From contig CALWKS010000004.1 of the NCBI GenBank assembly GCA_944381325.1, forward strand, positions 211,189-275,188: a stretch of DNA of 64,000 nt. The letters run 5' to 3'. A program made the position numbers and the translations under genes. The notes below the pieces were generated by a model. That model searched no databases and was not told where the DNA came from. It saw nothing but the letters and a program-made list of their open reading frames with translations. Shown here one piece after another: positions 24,975 through 33,828 of this stretch; position 1 is the stretch's first letter, and every line of letters begins with the position of its first letter. The DNA comes from an uncultured Christensenellaceae bacterium. Lineage in GTDB: Bacteria > Bacillota > Clostridia > Christensenellales > UBA3700.

Positions 24975-27134
24975 TTGAAAACCGTAAACATAAACCAAGA
25001 TTGGGAGTTTGAAAAAGAAGGCTCAACAAGCACCGTCTCTCTTCCGCATACATGGAACGGGCTGGATGGTCAGAACGGAGAGCACGGATATTATCAGGGC
25101 AAATGCGTTTACCGCAAAAAGATAGCAAGAGCCGACGGGGTGTGTTATATAGAATTCAACGGCGCAAACAGCGTAACCGAAGTCTATATAAACAAGCAGA
25201 TCGTCGGAACTCATAAAGGCGGATATTCGATGTTCCGTTTCAGAATAGACGGCTTTGCCACGAAAGATGAAAACCTTCTCGAAGTGTACGTAGACAACAC
25301 GGTAGTTCCCGACGTATTCCCCACTTCTGCCGACTTTACTTTTTACGGCGGACTTTACCGCGACGTAAATCTGATATATGCGGAAGAAACGCGCTTTTCT
25401 CTCGACGATAAAAGCAGATACGGCATATCCGCGATCCCGAAAAGAGTCGGCGATGTATGGCAGCTTGACATAAATACCCATGTTACCAACGCAAACAAAG
25501 ATACGGTATGCGTTTATCGACTCAAGGACGCTAAAGGAAAAACAGCGGCTGAGCTTACCCGTCCGTCCGAAAGCGCCGACGCAACCATTGAAATCGCCTC
25601 TCCTCATCTCTGGGACGGAGTAAAAGATCCTTATCTTTACACTCTAAGTTGCTCTCTCGTAAAAAACGCAAAGACTATCGACGAAAGAGAGCTCAACGTT
25701 GGATTCAGAGAAATCGAATTTTCAAGCGATAAAGGCTGTTTCCTCAACGGCAGACATATAAAACTCAAAGGCGTCTCCCGTCATCAGGACAGAGAAAATA
25801 TCGGCAACGCACTCACCATAAAGGAGCATGAAGAAGATATCGCGCTCATACTCGACGTAGGCGCGAACTCTGTACGTCTTGCTCATTATCAGCAGGCTGA
25901 AGAATTCTATACCCTCTGCGACAAGAAGGGATTACTCGTATGGGCTGAAGTGCCCGTAATCACTATGTATTCGAAAGCCCGTCAGCAAAACGCAGAATCT
26001 CAGCTGACAGAACTGATAAAACAGAATATAAACCACCCATCGATTTTCTGCTGGGGTGTGGAAAACGAAATCACGCTTTCAGGCGACCGCAACAAAAAGC
26101 TGATATCGGGCATCACACGTCTTAACGAGCTTGCTCATACCCTCGACCCTTCGCGCCCGACGACCTGCGCGCAGGTTGCAATGGCAAAGCCCGATTCTCC
26201 GCTCAACAGACTTACCGACCTCCTGGGATACAACCATTACTTCGGCTGGTATATGCAGACTTGCGACGCTCTTGACAAATGGCTGGACGAATTCAGAAAA
26301 ATCAATCCGCAAGCGAAGCTCTGCCTTTCAGAATACGGCGCTGAAGCCGTCATAGGCTATTACAGCGAAAATCCCGTGCAGGGCGACTATTCGGAAGGAT
26401 ATCAGGCAATTTATCATGAACACTATATCGACGCCGTAAACGCACGTGAGTGGATGTGGGGCTCTTACGTATGGAATATGTTCGACTTCGGCTCTGCGGC
26501 GCGCAACGAAGGCGGAGTCAGGGGCAGAAACAACAAAGGACTTGTAACGATAGACAGAAAGATCAGAAAGGACGCTTTCTATCTTTACAAGGCTACCTGG
26601 AGCGACGAAAAATTCGTACACATAACCGCAAAGCGCTACCCTTGCAGAGTTGTCGGCACTACAAAAATCAAGGTGTATTCCAATAGGCCCGAAGTTACGC
26701 TTATCGCAGACGGCTACGAAAAAATTCTTAAAGCGAACAGAGTTTTCGTGTTTGACGATGTCCCCGTAAAAGACGGAGAAAATCTTGTCAAGGTCTCCGC
26801 AGGCGATTGCAAAGACGAAATCACCATAAAAGGCGTAGAAAAACTGCCGGACTCTTATGCCATAGGAGACGGAGTGCCTACGCTGGTGCGCAACTGGTTC
26901 GGCACAGACGGAACGATAAAAGAGGACTGCCTGTCGATAAACGACAAAGTGGGCGCGCTTCTCGACAACAAAGAAGCTCAGGGACTTCTTAAACTCGCGG
27001 CAGGCAACACTGTGAATAAATGGTACGTCAGACTGTTGCGCCCGTTTAAAGTCAGAACATTGCTCAAAATCATAGGCATTGACGCTCAGACGGCAGATAT
27101 CGTAAACGGATTCTTGCAGACGATCAAAAAATAA
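24975..27134 (+). CDS. Beta-galactosidase/beta-glucuronidase-type glycoside hydrolase, family GH2
   Basis: The start is the TTG at 24975, because AAGGAGG lies at 24962-24968; an ATG at 24954 lies upstream of that ribosome binding site. The protein has 719 residues. It opens with the GH2 sugar-binding domain (INQDWEFEK...SLPHTWNGLDGQNG...YRKKI), then the immunoglobulin-like domain and the TIM barrel. The acid/base is E365 in WGVENE and the nucleophile E453 in LSEYGAE. A cytoplasmic enzyme is indicated by the lack of a signal peptide. It is followed by a GPH-type sugar symporter, so it probably hydrolyses an imported beta-glycoside. The exact sugar (galactose, glucuronic acid or other) is not determined. 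Confidence 0.93.
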   Translation: MKTVNINQDWEFEKEGSTSTVSLPHTWNGLDGQNGEHGYYQGKCVYRKKIARADGVCYIEFNGANSVTEVYINKQIVGTHKGGYSMFRFRIDGFATKDENLLEVYVDNTVVPDVFPTSADFTFYGGLYRDVNLIYAEETRFSLDDKSRYGISAIPKRVGDVWQLDINTHVTNANKDTVCVYRLKDAKGKTAAELTRPSESADATIEIASPHLWDGVKDPYLYTLSCSLVKNAKTIDERELNVGFREIEFSSDKGCFLNGRHIKLKGVSRHQDRENIGNALTIKEHEEDIALILDVGANSVRLAHYQQAEEFYTLCDKKGLLVWAEVPVITMYSKARQQNAESQLTELIKQNINHPSIFCWGVENEITLSGDRNKKLISGITRLNELAHTLDPSRPTTCAQVAMAKPDSPLNRLTDLLGYNHYFGWYMQTCDALDKWLDEFRKINPQAKLCLSEYGAEAVIGYYSENPVQGDYSEGYQAIYHEHYIDAVNAREWMWGSYVWNMFDFGSAARNEGGVRGRNNKGLVTIDRKIRKDAFYLYKATWSDEKFVHITAKRYPCRVVGTTKIKVYSNRPEVTLIADGYEKILKANRVFVFDDVPVKDGENLVKVSAGDCKDEITIKGVEKLPDSYAIGDGVPTLVRNWFGTDGTIKEDCLSINDKVGALLDNKEAQGLLKLAAGNTVNKWYVRLLRPFKVRTLLKIIGIDAQTADIVNGFLQTIKK

Positions 27135-27170
27135 GCTTGGTCTGCTTTTATATATAAGGGAGAGAGAGTT

Positions 27171-28724
27171 ATGACTGATACCGCAACCACCGCGCGCCCT
27201 TTCGGGATACGCGACAAAATCGGCTACGCGCTTGGCGACTTCGCGTGCAACCTCAGTTTTACTTTGCTGTCAACATATATGATGCTGTACTATATGCAGT
27301 ATATGCTGATAAGCGAAAAGGACTGGGCATGGATAATAATCGTAGGCAAGCTGTGGGACGCAATAAACGACCCCGTTATCGGCGGTCTTACCGACAGAGT
27401 TAAAATAGGAAAAAGCAAATACAAGTCATGGATATCTATAGGTTCGATAGGGCTTGTGATATGCACGACTTTGGTATTCCTTCCCGTGCCGCAGGCAAGC
27501 TATACGGTCAAGATACTGCTGTGTCTGCTCTCGTATATGGTATGGTCGATATTTTATACCATGGTCAACGTGCCTTACGGCTCTCTGCACTCTGCGATAA
27601 GCGACGATCCCGTTCACCGCTCCTCACTGTCAACTTTCAGAAGCGTAGGCGCGGGCGTGTCGATGCTTATAATAATGCTGCTTCCCTCTTTCGTTTATGA
27701 CAGCAACGAAAACCTGAAAGGCGGAATGTTTATATGGCTTGCACTGGGCTTTTCGATTGTTGCTTTCTTCGCGCTGATAGGCGTAAACAAACTTACCACC
27801 GAACGCGTGAACGTAAATCAGCCTATTGAAAAAAAGAAACAAAGCTATTTTCAGGTGCTTCTTGCATTTGCCAAAAACAGGCCTATCTGGGCGCTGACGA
27901 TCGCCTCAATGGTGCAGGCAATATGCTTCGTAGGCGCAAACAGCATGAATCAGATAGTATTCCAGTCTTATTTCAGAAATACCGACATCCTTACCGTCGT
28001 AACCATCGCGTCTTACGTGCCTATGGTCGCCGTTATGTTCGTACTCAGCAAGCTGGTGGCGCGCTACGGCAAACGCAACTGCGTGATAGTGTCCTGCGCG
28101 ATAAGTCTTATCGGCGCGCTGGGCATGCTGATATTCCCGTTCAAATATACAGAAGCGGGAGCAAGCGTAGACGCGCTTTCTATAGTCGTATGGACTGTAT
28201 TGCTTATGATCGCCAATATCGGCAACGGCTTGTTCGGCGTAATAGTATGGGCGATGGTCGTGGACTGTATAGACTATCAGAATCTGAAAACGGGTCAGCG
28301 AGACGAAGGCTCTGTATATTCTCTTTATTCCTTCTTCCGCAAGCTGGCTCAGGGCATTGGTTCTTCACTGGTCGCTCTCGTGCTTGCGTGGCTGGGTTAT
28401 CAGAAAGAGCTGGGCGGATCTCAGCCTTACGAAGTGGCGAAAGACATAAAGACTGGCTACGTCCTATTCCTTCTGATAGGTCTTGCGATAATGCTGCTCT
28501 CCGTACTCGTCATTTACAACATTAAAAAATCGGACGAGAAGAAAATCCACGACGCGTTGTATAATAAACAGGAAGAAGAGGCTGTCGCTCTCGAAGGAGA
28601 CGGAGCGACCGTTCCTCCGACAGCGGAAGAATCACTTGAAAAAGAAACTGACAACATTAATTTAACAAACACGGATAAACAAAATAATATTGAGGCAGAC
28701 AAAAAAGATGACCCCTTTGAATAA
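27171..28724 (+). CDS. GPH-family (glycoside-pentoside-hexuronide) sugar:cation symporter
   Basis: The 517-residue MFS protein has twelve predicted membrane segments and the family start (FGIRDKIGYALGDFACNLSFTLLSTYMMLYY). The signature DAINDPVIGGLTDRVKIGKSKYKSW follows. It imports glycosides with Na+ or H+. The last 60 residues, rich in Glu, Asp, Asn and Lys, are probably disordered and are longer than in MelB-type proteins. It lies 36 bp after the GH2 gene, preceded by GGGAGAGAG, and overlaps the next gene by 17 bp. Confidence 0.92.
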   Translation: MTDTATTARPFGIRDKIGYALGDFACNLSFTLLSTYMMLYYMQYMLISEKDWAWIIIVGKLWDAINDPVIGGLTDRVKIGKSKYKSWISIGSIGLVICTTLVFLPVPQASYTVKILLCLLSYMVWSIFYTMVNVPYGSLHSAISDDPVHRSSLSTFRSVGAGVSMLIIMLLPSFVYDSNENLKGGMFIWLALGFSIVAFFALIGVNKLTTERVNVNQPIEKKKQSYFQVLLAFAKNRPIWALTIASMVQAICFVGANSMNQIVFQSYFRNTDILTVVTIASYVPMVAVMFVLSKLVARYGKRNCVIVSCAISLIGALGMLIFPFKYTEAGASVDALSIVVWTVLLMIANIGNGLFGVIVWAMVVDCIDYQNLKTGQRDEGSVYSLYSFFRKLAQGIGSSLVALVLAWLGYQKELGGSQPYEVAKDIKTGYVLFLLIGLAIMLLSVLVIYNIKKSDEKKIHDALYNKQEEEAVALEGDGATVPPTAEESLEKETDNINLTNTDKQNNIEADKKDDPFE

Positions 28725-29769
28725 GGAGAAAAAAGGCTACAGGACGGGGATATTTTTCGCCGTCCTGGCCGCCGCGCTCTATGCGCTCAACTCTCCGCTT
28801 TCAAAATTACTGCTGGATTACATGCCGCCGACTCTGACGGCGGGCTTCCTTTACATAGGCGCAGGCATAGGTATGGGCGCTGTAGCTCTCGTACGCAAAG
28901 CCCGCGGCACGACCCGTTCAGAAAGCAAGCTGACAAAGGCAGAATTGCCTTATACTGTAGCCATGGTCGTGCTCGATATCGCCGCGCCGATATTTCTGAT
29001 GTACGGTCTGAAAAACACTTCTGCCGCAAGCGCATCTCTTCTCAACAACTTTGAAATTGTCGCAACCGCACTTGTCGCGCTTATAGTATTTAAAGAAAAG
29101 ATAAGCGCGAGACTGTGGACAGGCATAATCGCCGTTACCGCGGCTTGTCTTCTGCTTTCCTTCGAAGATTTTTCAGGCGGCGTAAAGTTTTCTTACGGAG
29201 CGCTTTTCGTGCTCCTTGCCTGCGTATGCTGGGGTTTTGAAAACAACTGCACGCGTAAGATATCCTCTAAAGACCCAATGCAGATAGTGCTTATAAAAGG
29301 CATTTTCTCAGGCTCGGCATCTGTGATAATAGGTTTTTGCCTGGGCGAAAGAATAACCGTTGTCTGGAGCGTTTTCGCCGTGCTCGCCGTAGGCTTCGTA
29401 GCATACGGGCTGAGCATATTCTTCTACGTACACGCTCAGAGAAAGCTGGGGGCGGCAAGAACGGGCGCATATTACGCGATCGCACCTTTTATTGGCACGG
29501 CTCTCTCTTTTGCGATATTCCCCGATATACCTCATTACACATTCTTTATCGCGCTTGCGGTAATGCTTATAGGCGCATGGCTTTGTTCTTCAGACATTCC
29601 CGTTCTGCAATCGCTAAGAGCGCTGTTCAACAAAATACATACAAAGCAAGAACACTCCGACGACGCAAAAAAATGTGAACTTATATCTCCTTCTTCCGAC
29701 GTCAGCTCAGAAAACAACTCAACTGAAAACGACAAAGACGACAACAGCATTGATAATAAAACTATCTGA
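28708..29769 (+). CDS. EamA/DMT-superfamily transporter
   Basis: From the ATG at 28708 the protein has 353 residues with ten predicted membrane segments in two EamA repeats. Examples are the repeat-1 segment AALYALNSPLSKLLLDYMPPTLTAGFLYIGAGIG and the repeat-2 segment VLLACVCWGFENNCTRKISSKDP. The C-terminal 55 residues are Ser-, Asp- and Asn-rich and probably disordered. Members export or import small metabolites; the substrate is unknown. It overlaps the symporter gene by 17 bp, so it is part of the GH2 operon. A role in exporting a sugar catabolite is conjecture. Confidence 0.88.
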   Translation: MTPLNKEKKGYRTGIFFAVLAAALYALNSPLSKLLLDYMPPTLTAGFLYIGAGIGMGAVALVRKARGTTRSESKLTKAELPYTVAMVVLDIAAPIFLMYGLKNTSAASASLLNNFEIVATALVALIVFKEKISARLWTGIIAVTAACLLLSFEDFSGGVKFSYGALFVLLACVCWGFENNCTRKISSKDPMQIVLIKGIFSGSASVIIGFCLGERITVVWSVFAVLAVGFVAYGLSIFFYVHAQRKLGAARTGAYYAIAPFIGTALSFAIFPDIPHYTFFIALAVMLIGAWLCSSDIPVLQSLRALFNKIHTKQEHSDDAKKCELISPSSDVSSENNSTENDKDDNSIDNKTI

Positions 29770-29801
29770 AAATTGAGTTTATCAGTTTAGCTTAAAAGAT
29801 A

Positions 29802-29828
29802 ATAAAAGCGGCTCTATGCCGCTTTTTT
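29802..29828 (+). terminator. Terminator of the GH2 operon
   Basis: The stem AAAAGCGGC / GCCGCTTTT has a 5-base loop and a T-run, 30 bases after the last gene. Confidence 0.85.
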
Positions 29829-29864
29829 GTTTTAATACATACCGTTTCTTTAAAATATTATTTG

Positions 29865-30596
29865 TTATTCGTCGTAAGAAGGCGTAAAATCTATACCTGC
29901 CTTTTTTGCCTGAACGTGCTGAAGTGCTCTCGGCACTGAATAATATCTGCCGTCTTTTCTGAAAATCGCACCCGTCTGCTTGAATCTGAACGCTACGTTT
30001 GCCTCAACGCATTGACGACGCAGATCGAGCACCCAGTCGTAATCGCATACCCTGACGTCCGTGCCTGACTCTCCGCCTGCAATCACCTCTTCTGTCCTTG
30101 GGTCGAGCCAGGGCGACAAATCCACATTTTCGAGCAAAGGCTCACAGCAAACAAATCTGTGCTTTATAGGTGCGTTTACGAAAACGGGCATACGACGCGC
30201 CGCTTCAAGGTTGTTTTCTACGGTGCAACCTATTTTTACGTTGTCCCAGCCTTCTCCCCAATCGGCAGGCAGACAGCTTTCAAACCTCGATATCCTTTTT
30301 GTTATGAATATAAACTCGCAGTCGCTCCTTTCCCTTATGATATCCCACGCCTGTTCTCTCCATTCGTCCGCTTCTTCGATAAGAAAATCAGAGGTAAAGC
30401 AGGTCCAGAAACAAGTGCCTGACGGATATTTATAAGCACCGTCTCTTCCGCGCTTTACGGGCAAAGAAAAACTTGCGGTCTTTCTGACATTTGCGCTGTC
30501 GATATCGTACTTCCCGTCTCTGCGGTATACATAGCAGTTTTTACACCCGGCGCTGTACTTATGACAGCCGTGCCATAAATTCCAAAATGCTTCCAT
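29865..30596 (-). CDS. DUF5131 (phage Gp37/Gp68-like) protein
   Basis: The ATG at 30596 gives 243 residues starting MEAFWNLWHGCHKYSAGCKNCYVYRR, the family's usual first motif. Cysteines at 11, 18 and 21 (C-x6-C-x2-C) resemble a radical-SAM-like iron-sulfur site. Further conserved stretches are FWTCFTSDFLIEEADEWR, FITKRISRF, GCTVENN, FVCCEPLLE, GGESG and FKQTG. The family is common in phages and next to restriction or toxin genes, but here it stands alone with no phage genes nearby. No ribosome binding site is visible; TATAAT ends seven bases before the ATG, so the transcript may be leaderless. The biochemical function is unknown. Confidence 0.85.
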   Translation of the reverse strand: MEAFWNLWHGCHKYSAGCKNCYVYRRDGKYDIDSANVRKTASFSLPVKRGRDGAYKYPSGTCFWTCFTSDFLIEEADEWREQAWDIIRERSDCEFIFITKRISRFESCLPADWGEGWDNVKIGCTVENNLEAARRMPVFVNAPIKHRFVCCEPLLENVDLSPWLDPRTEEVIAGGESGTDVRVCDYDWVLDLRRQCVEANVAFRFKQTGAIFRKDGRYYSVPRALQHVQAKKAGIDFTPSYDE

Positions 30597-30603
30597 ACAA
30601 CTG

Positions 30604-30632
30604 ATTATATCACAAAGACTCAGCTTTGTTAA
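30604..30632 (-). promoter_or_regulatory. Promoter of the DUF5131 gene, abutting the start codon
   Basis: On the minus strand TTAACA (30632-30627), 17 bp and TATAAT (30609-30604) are followed after seven bases by the ATG. Confidence 0.6.
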
Positions 30633-30775
30633 CAAGCGCAATTCCGACCGTATTTCAGAAACAATCAATGCGATATACGCCGTGTCTTCACATTCCCGTT
30701 GCATTTGAAATCAAATTAAAATACGTGCGGCGGAAAGCAACGTATAACAGTCCAATGATAAATCAGAAATAAAAA

Positions 30776-30795
30776 ACGCGGCGTTTCCGCCGCGT
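30776..30795 (-). terminator. Terminator of the DUF5050-like lipoprotein gene
   Basis: The perfect stem ACGCGGCG / CGCCGCGT has a 4-base loop and is followed on the minus strand by a T-run. Confidence 0.85.
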
Positions 30796-30815
30796 AATTT
30801 TTGTTGATATCTTTA

Positions 30816-32327
30816 TCACTCTTCCTCTTTGGGATTATTGGTGATATAAGTTTCTTTGTCCGCATCTGTCATAAACTTGGGTATCGTGCCGTCTTCAGTC
30901 TTATCAGAACTTTCGTATCCGCTTGCGAACTTTCCTTCGAGAAGAACTACGTCATTGGGCTCGAACTTGAAGTCGTTGAGATCTACGACAAAGGTGTAGT
31001 TGTAAGTGTTGTCGATATAGAACAGCTTGCTGCCTACGAATGCGGGCGCGAGCCAAGTCGCATTGACTTCAGCACCGCTCATATTGATTTCAACGGGCTG
31101 GTTGTCGTCAGTGATAGAGTCGATATCGGTAATGACCTTCTTCATCAGCTTGTTGGAGATAACGTAGTAAAGGGTTATACCGTCCTCTGCGATTTCAGAT
31201 CTGATAACAGTGGGAGCTGCACTGAACTTGATTTTGATCTTCTTCTGAGTGCCGTCAGCGTTCATCTTGTAGATATAAGAGTCAGCCGCGCTTGCAACCA
31301 GTACGCCGTTGTCAAGACCGATATGAGTTATTGAAGTCAGCGCGTCAAGAGAAACCTTGACCTCTTTAGCCGCATCGAAAGCGGGCTTTTCACCGCTGAA
31401 CTTCATTGCAAAAGTGCCTGCGGTCTCGCTTGTGCCGTTTACGGTTGAGCTCTTGCTGTAGTAAACCACAACGCCGTCGCTTTCATTTGCAACGTTGACA
31501 AGCGTATAGCTGAACTGCTTGTCCTTGGGAGCGTCAGCGCCGTCCGTGCCGTATGTCTTGCTGTCAGCAAGAAGAACGGGCTCTCCGCCGTCGGTAGCAT
31601 ACAGCTTGTTGCCGTTGAGGAGAGAATCGCTCTCATAGCTCTGCGTGTAATATACATAATCAGAAATGCTGCTCTGACCTCTCTTATATGTGGAAGCGTG
31701 GTTGAACAGAACGTCGGATACGGTTTCTGCAATAACGGTAGCATCCTTGTCTACCTTATCCTCAGTATAACCGATCTTGTAAAGCGTATTTGACGTGTAA
31801 TAGATAAGCGCATCGTCGGTAAATACGTATTCAACCTTAGATCCCTCGATCATGGTGATCTGCTGAGTCTCGGTACCGTCAGTCTTCGTGCGGTAATATT
31901 CAAGATAATCTACCTGAACAACGCCGTTGTTGTCAGTCTTGGTCGTCGGGGTAACGTAGTAGATCCAGTCTCCGAAAATATAAATGCCGCCGCCGGTATA
32001 TCCGGTGTAGAACATTTTGGGTACAACGACTTCGGTATTGATAAGAGAACCGTCTTCTGCGACTTCGCTCTTCATAATGCTACCCTTGACGGAAGCCTTG
32101 CCGAAATAGTTGTCTTCAGGCTTTGTGATGTTGGAAGTGCTGTCCATACCGTTGACGTAGTAAATATATTTACCCTGCTGTACCGCGAGAGAGCCGTTGT
32201 TCACGACGTCTGCGTTGCCGTCCGTAGTACCTACCGGACCCCACTCATAGCTTTGGCAACCTGCAAGGAGCGCGCCGATGACGAGCGCAACCGCAAGAAT
32301 CAGAGCTATTTTCTTAGTCTTTGTCAT
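30816..32327 (-). CDS. Lipoprotein with DUF5050-like beta-propeller repeats
   Basis: The 503-residue protein has a signal peptide and lipobox LLAGC (residues 20-24), so it is anchored to the outside of the cell membrane. The mature part repeats short beta-blade motifs of the type GDWIYYVTP, DALIYYTSNTLYKI, SDYVYYTQSYESDSLLNGNK and GSKLFYIDNTYNYTF, like DUF5050 and other propeller-fold lipoproteins. There are no catalytic residues to point to. It is a single gene with its own promoter and terminator. A role in sensing or binding at the cell surface is a guess. Confidence 0.78.
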   Translation of the reverse strand: MTKTKKIALILAVALVIGALLAGCQSYEWGPVGTTDGNADVVNNGSLAVQQGKYIYYVNGMDSTSNITKPEDNYFGKASVKGSIMKSEVAEDGSLINTEVVVPKMFYTGYTGGGIYIFGDWIYYVTPTTKTDNNGVVQVDYLEYYRTKTDGTETQQITMIEGSKVEYVFTDDALIYYTSNTLYKIGYTEDKVDKDATVIAETVSDVLFNHASTYKRGQSSISDYVYYTQSYESDSLLNGNKLYATDGGEPVLLADSKTYGTDGADAPKDKQFSYTLVNVANESDGVVVYYSKSSTVNGTSETAGTFAMKFSGEKPAFDAAKEVKVSLDALTSITHIGLDNGVLVASAADSYIYKMNADGTQKKIKIKFSAAPTVIRSEIAEDGITLYYVISNKLMKKVITDIDSITDDNQPVEINMSGAEVNATWLAPAFVGSKLFYIDNTYNYTFVVDLNDFKFEPNDVVLLEGKFASGYESSDKTEDGTIPKFMTDADKETYITNNPKEEE

Positions 32328-32422
32328 ATCTTACTCCTGTAGTGATTATTGACTGTCTTTGCCGAGGTTTAAACGCCTTTTAAAAAATTCAGGGCTATTA
32401 TAAAACCGTACGCGCATAATTT

Positions 32423-32451
32423 ATTATAGTATATAAAAAATCAATATGCAA
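32423..32451 (-). promoter_or_regulatory. Promoter of the DUF5050-like lipoprotein gene
   Basis: On the minus strand TTGCAT (32451-32446), 17 bp and TATAAT (32428-32423) lie about 95 bases before the ATG. Confidence 0.65.
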
Positions 32452-32491
32452 TTATTTTGTGAAATAATTTTGAACAAGGAGACAGCGGCAA

Positions 32492-33025
32492 ATGAAAAAA
32501 TTCGCTCACAGCGGCTCTTTTATGCAAAACAGCGTCGAAAAAGCGCAAAAAGACCCTCTTTTTGAAATCATGACTTCTCTTCTCAGACAAAATTCAGCTT
32601 CTCAACAAAACAAGCCTCAAGAAACCGTCTCACAAATGCCGCACAACGGACAAAGCTCAAAGGCGGATATCCTTGCCGCGCTGAACGGAACGCCTTCTCC
32701 TGAAAAGCACGAAAACAACAGCTTTCCTCAAGAAAACGACAGATACGAGCATGACGATGATTTTACAGACTCGGACAAATGCTGCTATAACAAAAATGCA
32801 CAAAATCACAATTTAAACGATAGCAATTCTGTCAAAAACGACATTTTTTCTCAATTTTCGCAACGCAAAACGCAAGAAAACGAAAATTTTTGCAAAAAAA
32901 GTGAGACTGACAACGGTAAATCGTGTAAAAATTGCGAAAATCGCAAACTTACGCCGTCCTTTTCTTCTGAAAACAAAAACGACGGAGAAGACTACTGGTC
33001 TCCGCCGCCGTATTACCTGCCCTGA
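32492..33025 (+). CDS. Hydrophilic, probably disordered protein of unknown function
   Basis: The 177-residue frame has AAGGAGA nine bases before the ATG. It lacks membrane segments and signal peptide. It is dominated by Asn, Ser, Gln, Lys and Glu and contains six cysteines, four in the C-terminal half (CCYNKN, FCKK, CKNCENR), ending in a proline-tyrosine-rich tail. A short part near residue 58 (KADILAALNGTPSP) may be structured. It ends two bases before the convergent ung gene. No family is recognised. The ribosome binding site and length support a real gene, but low complexity lowers confidence. Confidence 0.5.
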   Translation: MKKFAHSGSFMQNSVEKAQKDPLFEIMTSLLRQNSASQQNKPQETVSQMPHNGQSSKADILAALNGTPSPEKHENNSFPQENDRYEHDDDFTDSDKCCYNKNAQNHNLNDSNSVKNDIFSQFSQRKTQENENFCKKSETDNGKSCKNCENRKLTPSFSSENKNDGEDYWSPPPYYLP

Positions 33026-33026
33026 C

Positions 33027-33719
33027 TCAGCCTCTTTCGTATTCTTCCAGAGAACGCTTGCTCCAGTCAATGGGTTTGACTCCTTTGGATATGAGAAACT
33101 CGTTGGCTTTTGAAAAATGCCTGCATTGCAAAAATCCCTGATAGAAAGATAGCGGACTGGGATGCACGCTTGTAAGCACGAGATGCGCGGGATTTTTCAC
33201 CAGTTTACCCTTTGCCTTTGCGTATCCGCCCCAAAGCATAAACACCATCGGGGACGGCGATTTGTCAAGAAGTTCTATGACTTCGTCGGTAAAACGCTCC
33301 CATCCCTTGCCGCTGTGGCTCTGCGCTTCGCCTGCACGCACGGTAAGCACGCTGTTGAGAAGAAGCACACCCTGCTTTGCCCAGCCGCGCAGATCTCCGT
33401 CCTCTGTGGGAGGAATGCCCAGGTCGTATTCAAGCGCCTTATAAATATTGACAAGAGACGGCGGACATTTTACGCCGCTGTTCACTGAAAAACACAGTCC
33501 GTTGGCTTGTCCCGCTCCGTGATACGGGTCCTGCCCGAGTATGACAACCTTTACGTCTTCGTACGCAGTGTTTTCAAATGCCGCAAGCATTTTGCTCTTG
33601 GGCGGATATACTATGTTCGTCTTGTACTGAGCACGCAGAAACTCTCTGAGCTGCCCCATATAATCGCTCTGCCACTGCGGTTCAAGCAGTTTATCCCAGC
33701 TGTTTTTCAAATCAGACAT
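33027..33719 (-). CDS. ung: Uracil-DNA glycosylase, family 1
   Basis: The ATG at 33719 follows AGGAGGCGC and gives 230 residues, the normal length. Ung removes uracil from DNA. The water-activating motif GQDPYHG is at 62-68 (D64), the uracil-stacking Phe in LCFSVN at 75-80, the specificity Asn in LLLNSVLTV, and the Leu-intercalation loop HPSPLS from H186. It is divergent from the PHP gene, and the two share a 110-bp control region with tandem GC-rich repeats. Confidence 0.96.
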   Translation of the reverse strand: MSDLKNSWDKLLEPQWQSDYMGQLREFLRAQYKTNIVYPPKSKMLAAFENTAYEDVKVVILGQDPYHGAGQANGLCFSVNSGVKCPPSLVNIYKALEYDLGIPPTEDGDLRGWAKQGVLLLNSVLTVRAGEAQSHSGKGWERFTDEVIELLDKSPSPMVFMLWGGYAKAKGKLVKNPAHLVLTSVHPSPLSFYQGFLQCRHFSKANEFLISKGVKPIDWSKRSLEEYERG

Positions 33720-33739
33720 AAGCGCCTCCTGCAAGTCAA

Positions 33740-33821
33740 ATGATAGCACCTGCGCGCGCATACTGTCAAGTGCGCGCATACGCCCGTTGCAATTGACTTT
33801 TACGTTTCGGGGCGCTATACT
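33740..33821. promoter_or_regulatory. Divergent ung/PHP control region
   Basis: For ung (minus): TTGACA (33769-33764), 18 bp, TATCAT (33745-33740). For the PHP gene (plus): TTGACT (33793-33798), 17 bp, TATACT (33816-33821). The direct repeat GCGCGCATAC occurs at 33754-33763 and 33772-33781, flanking the ung -35 box with an 18-bp period, and may bind a regulator. Confidence 0.65.
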
Positions 33822-33828
33822 TTTAGCT

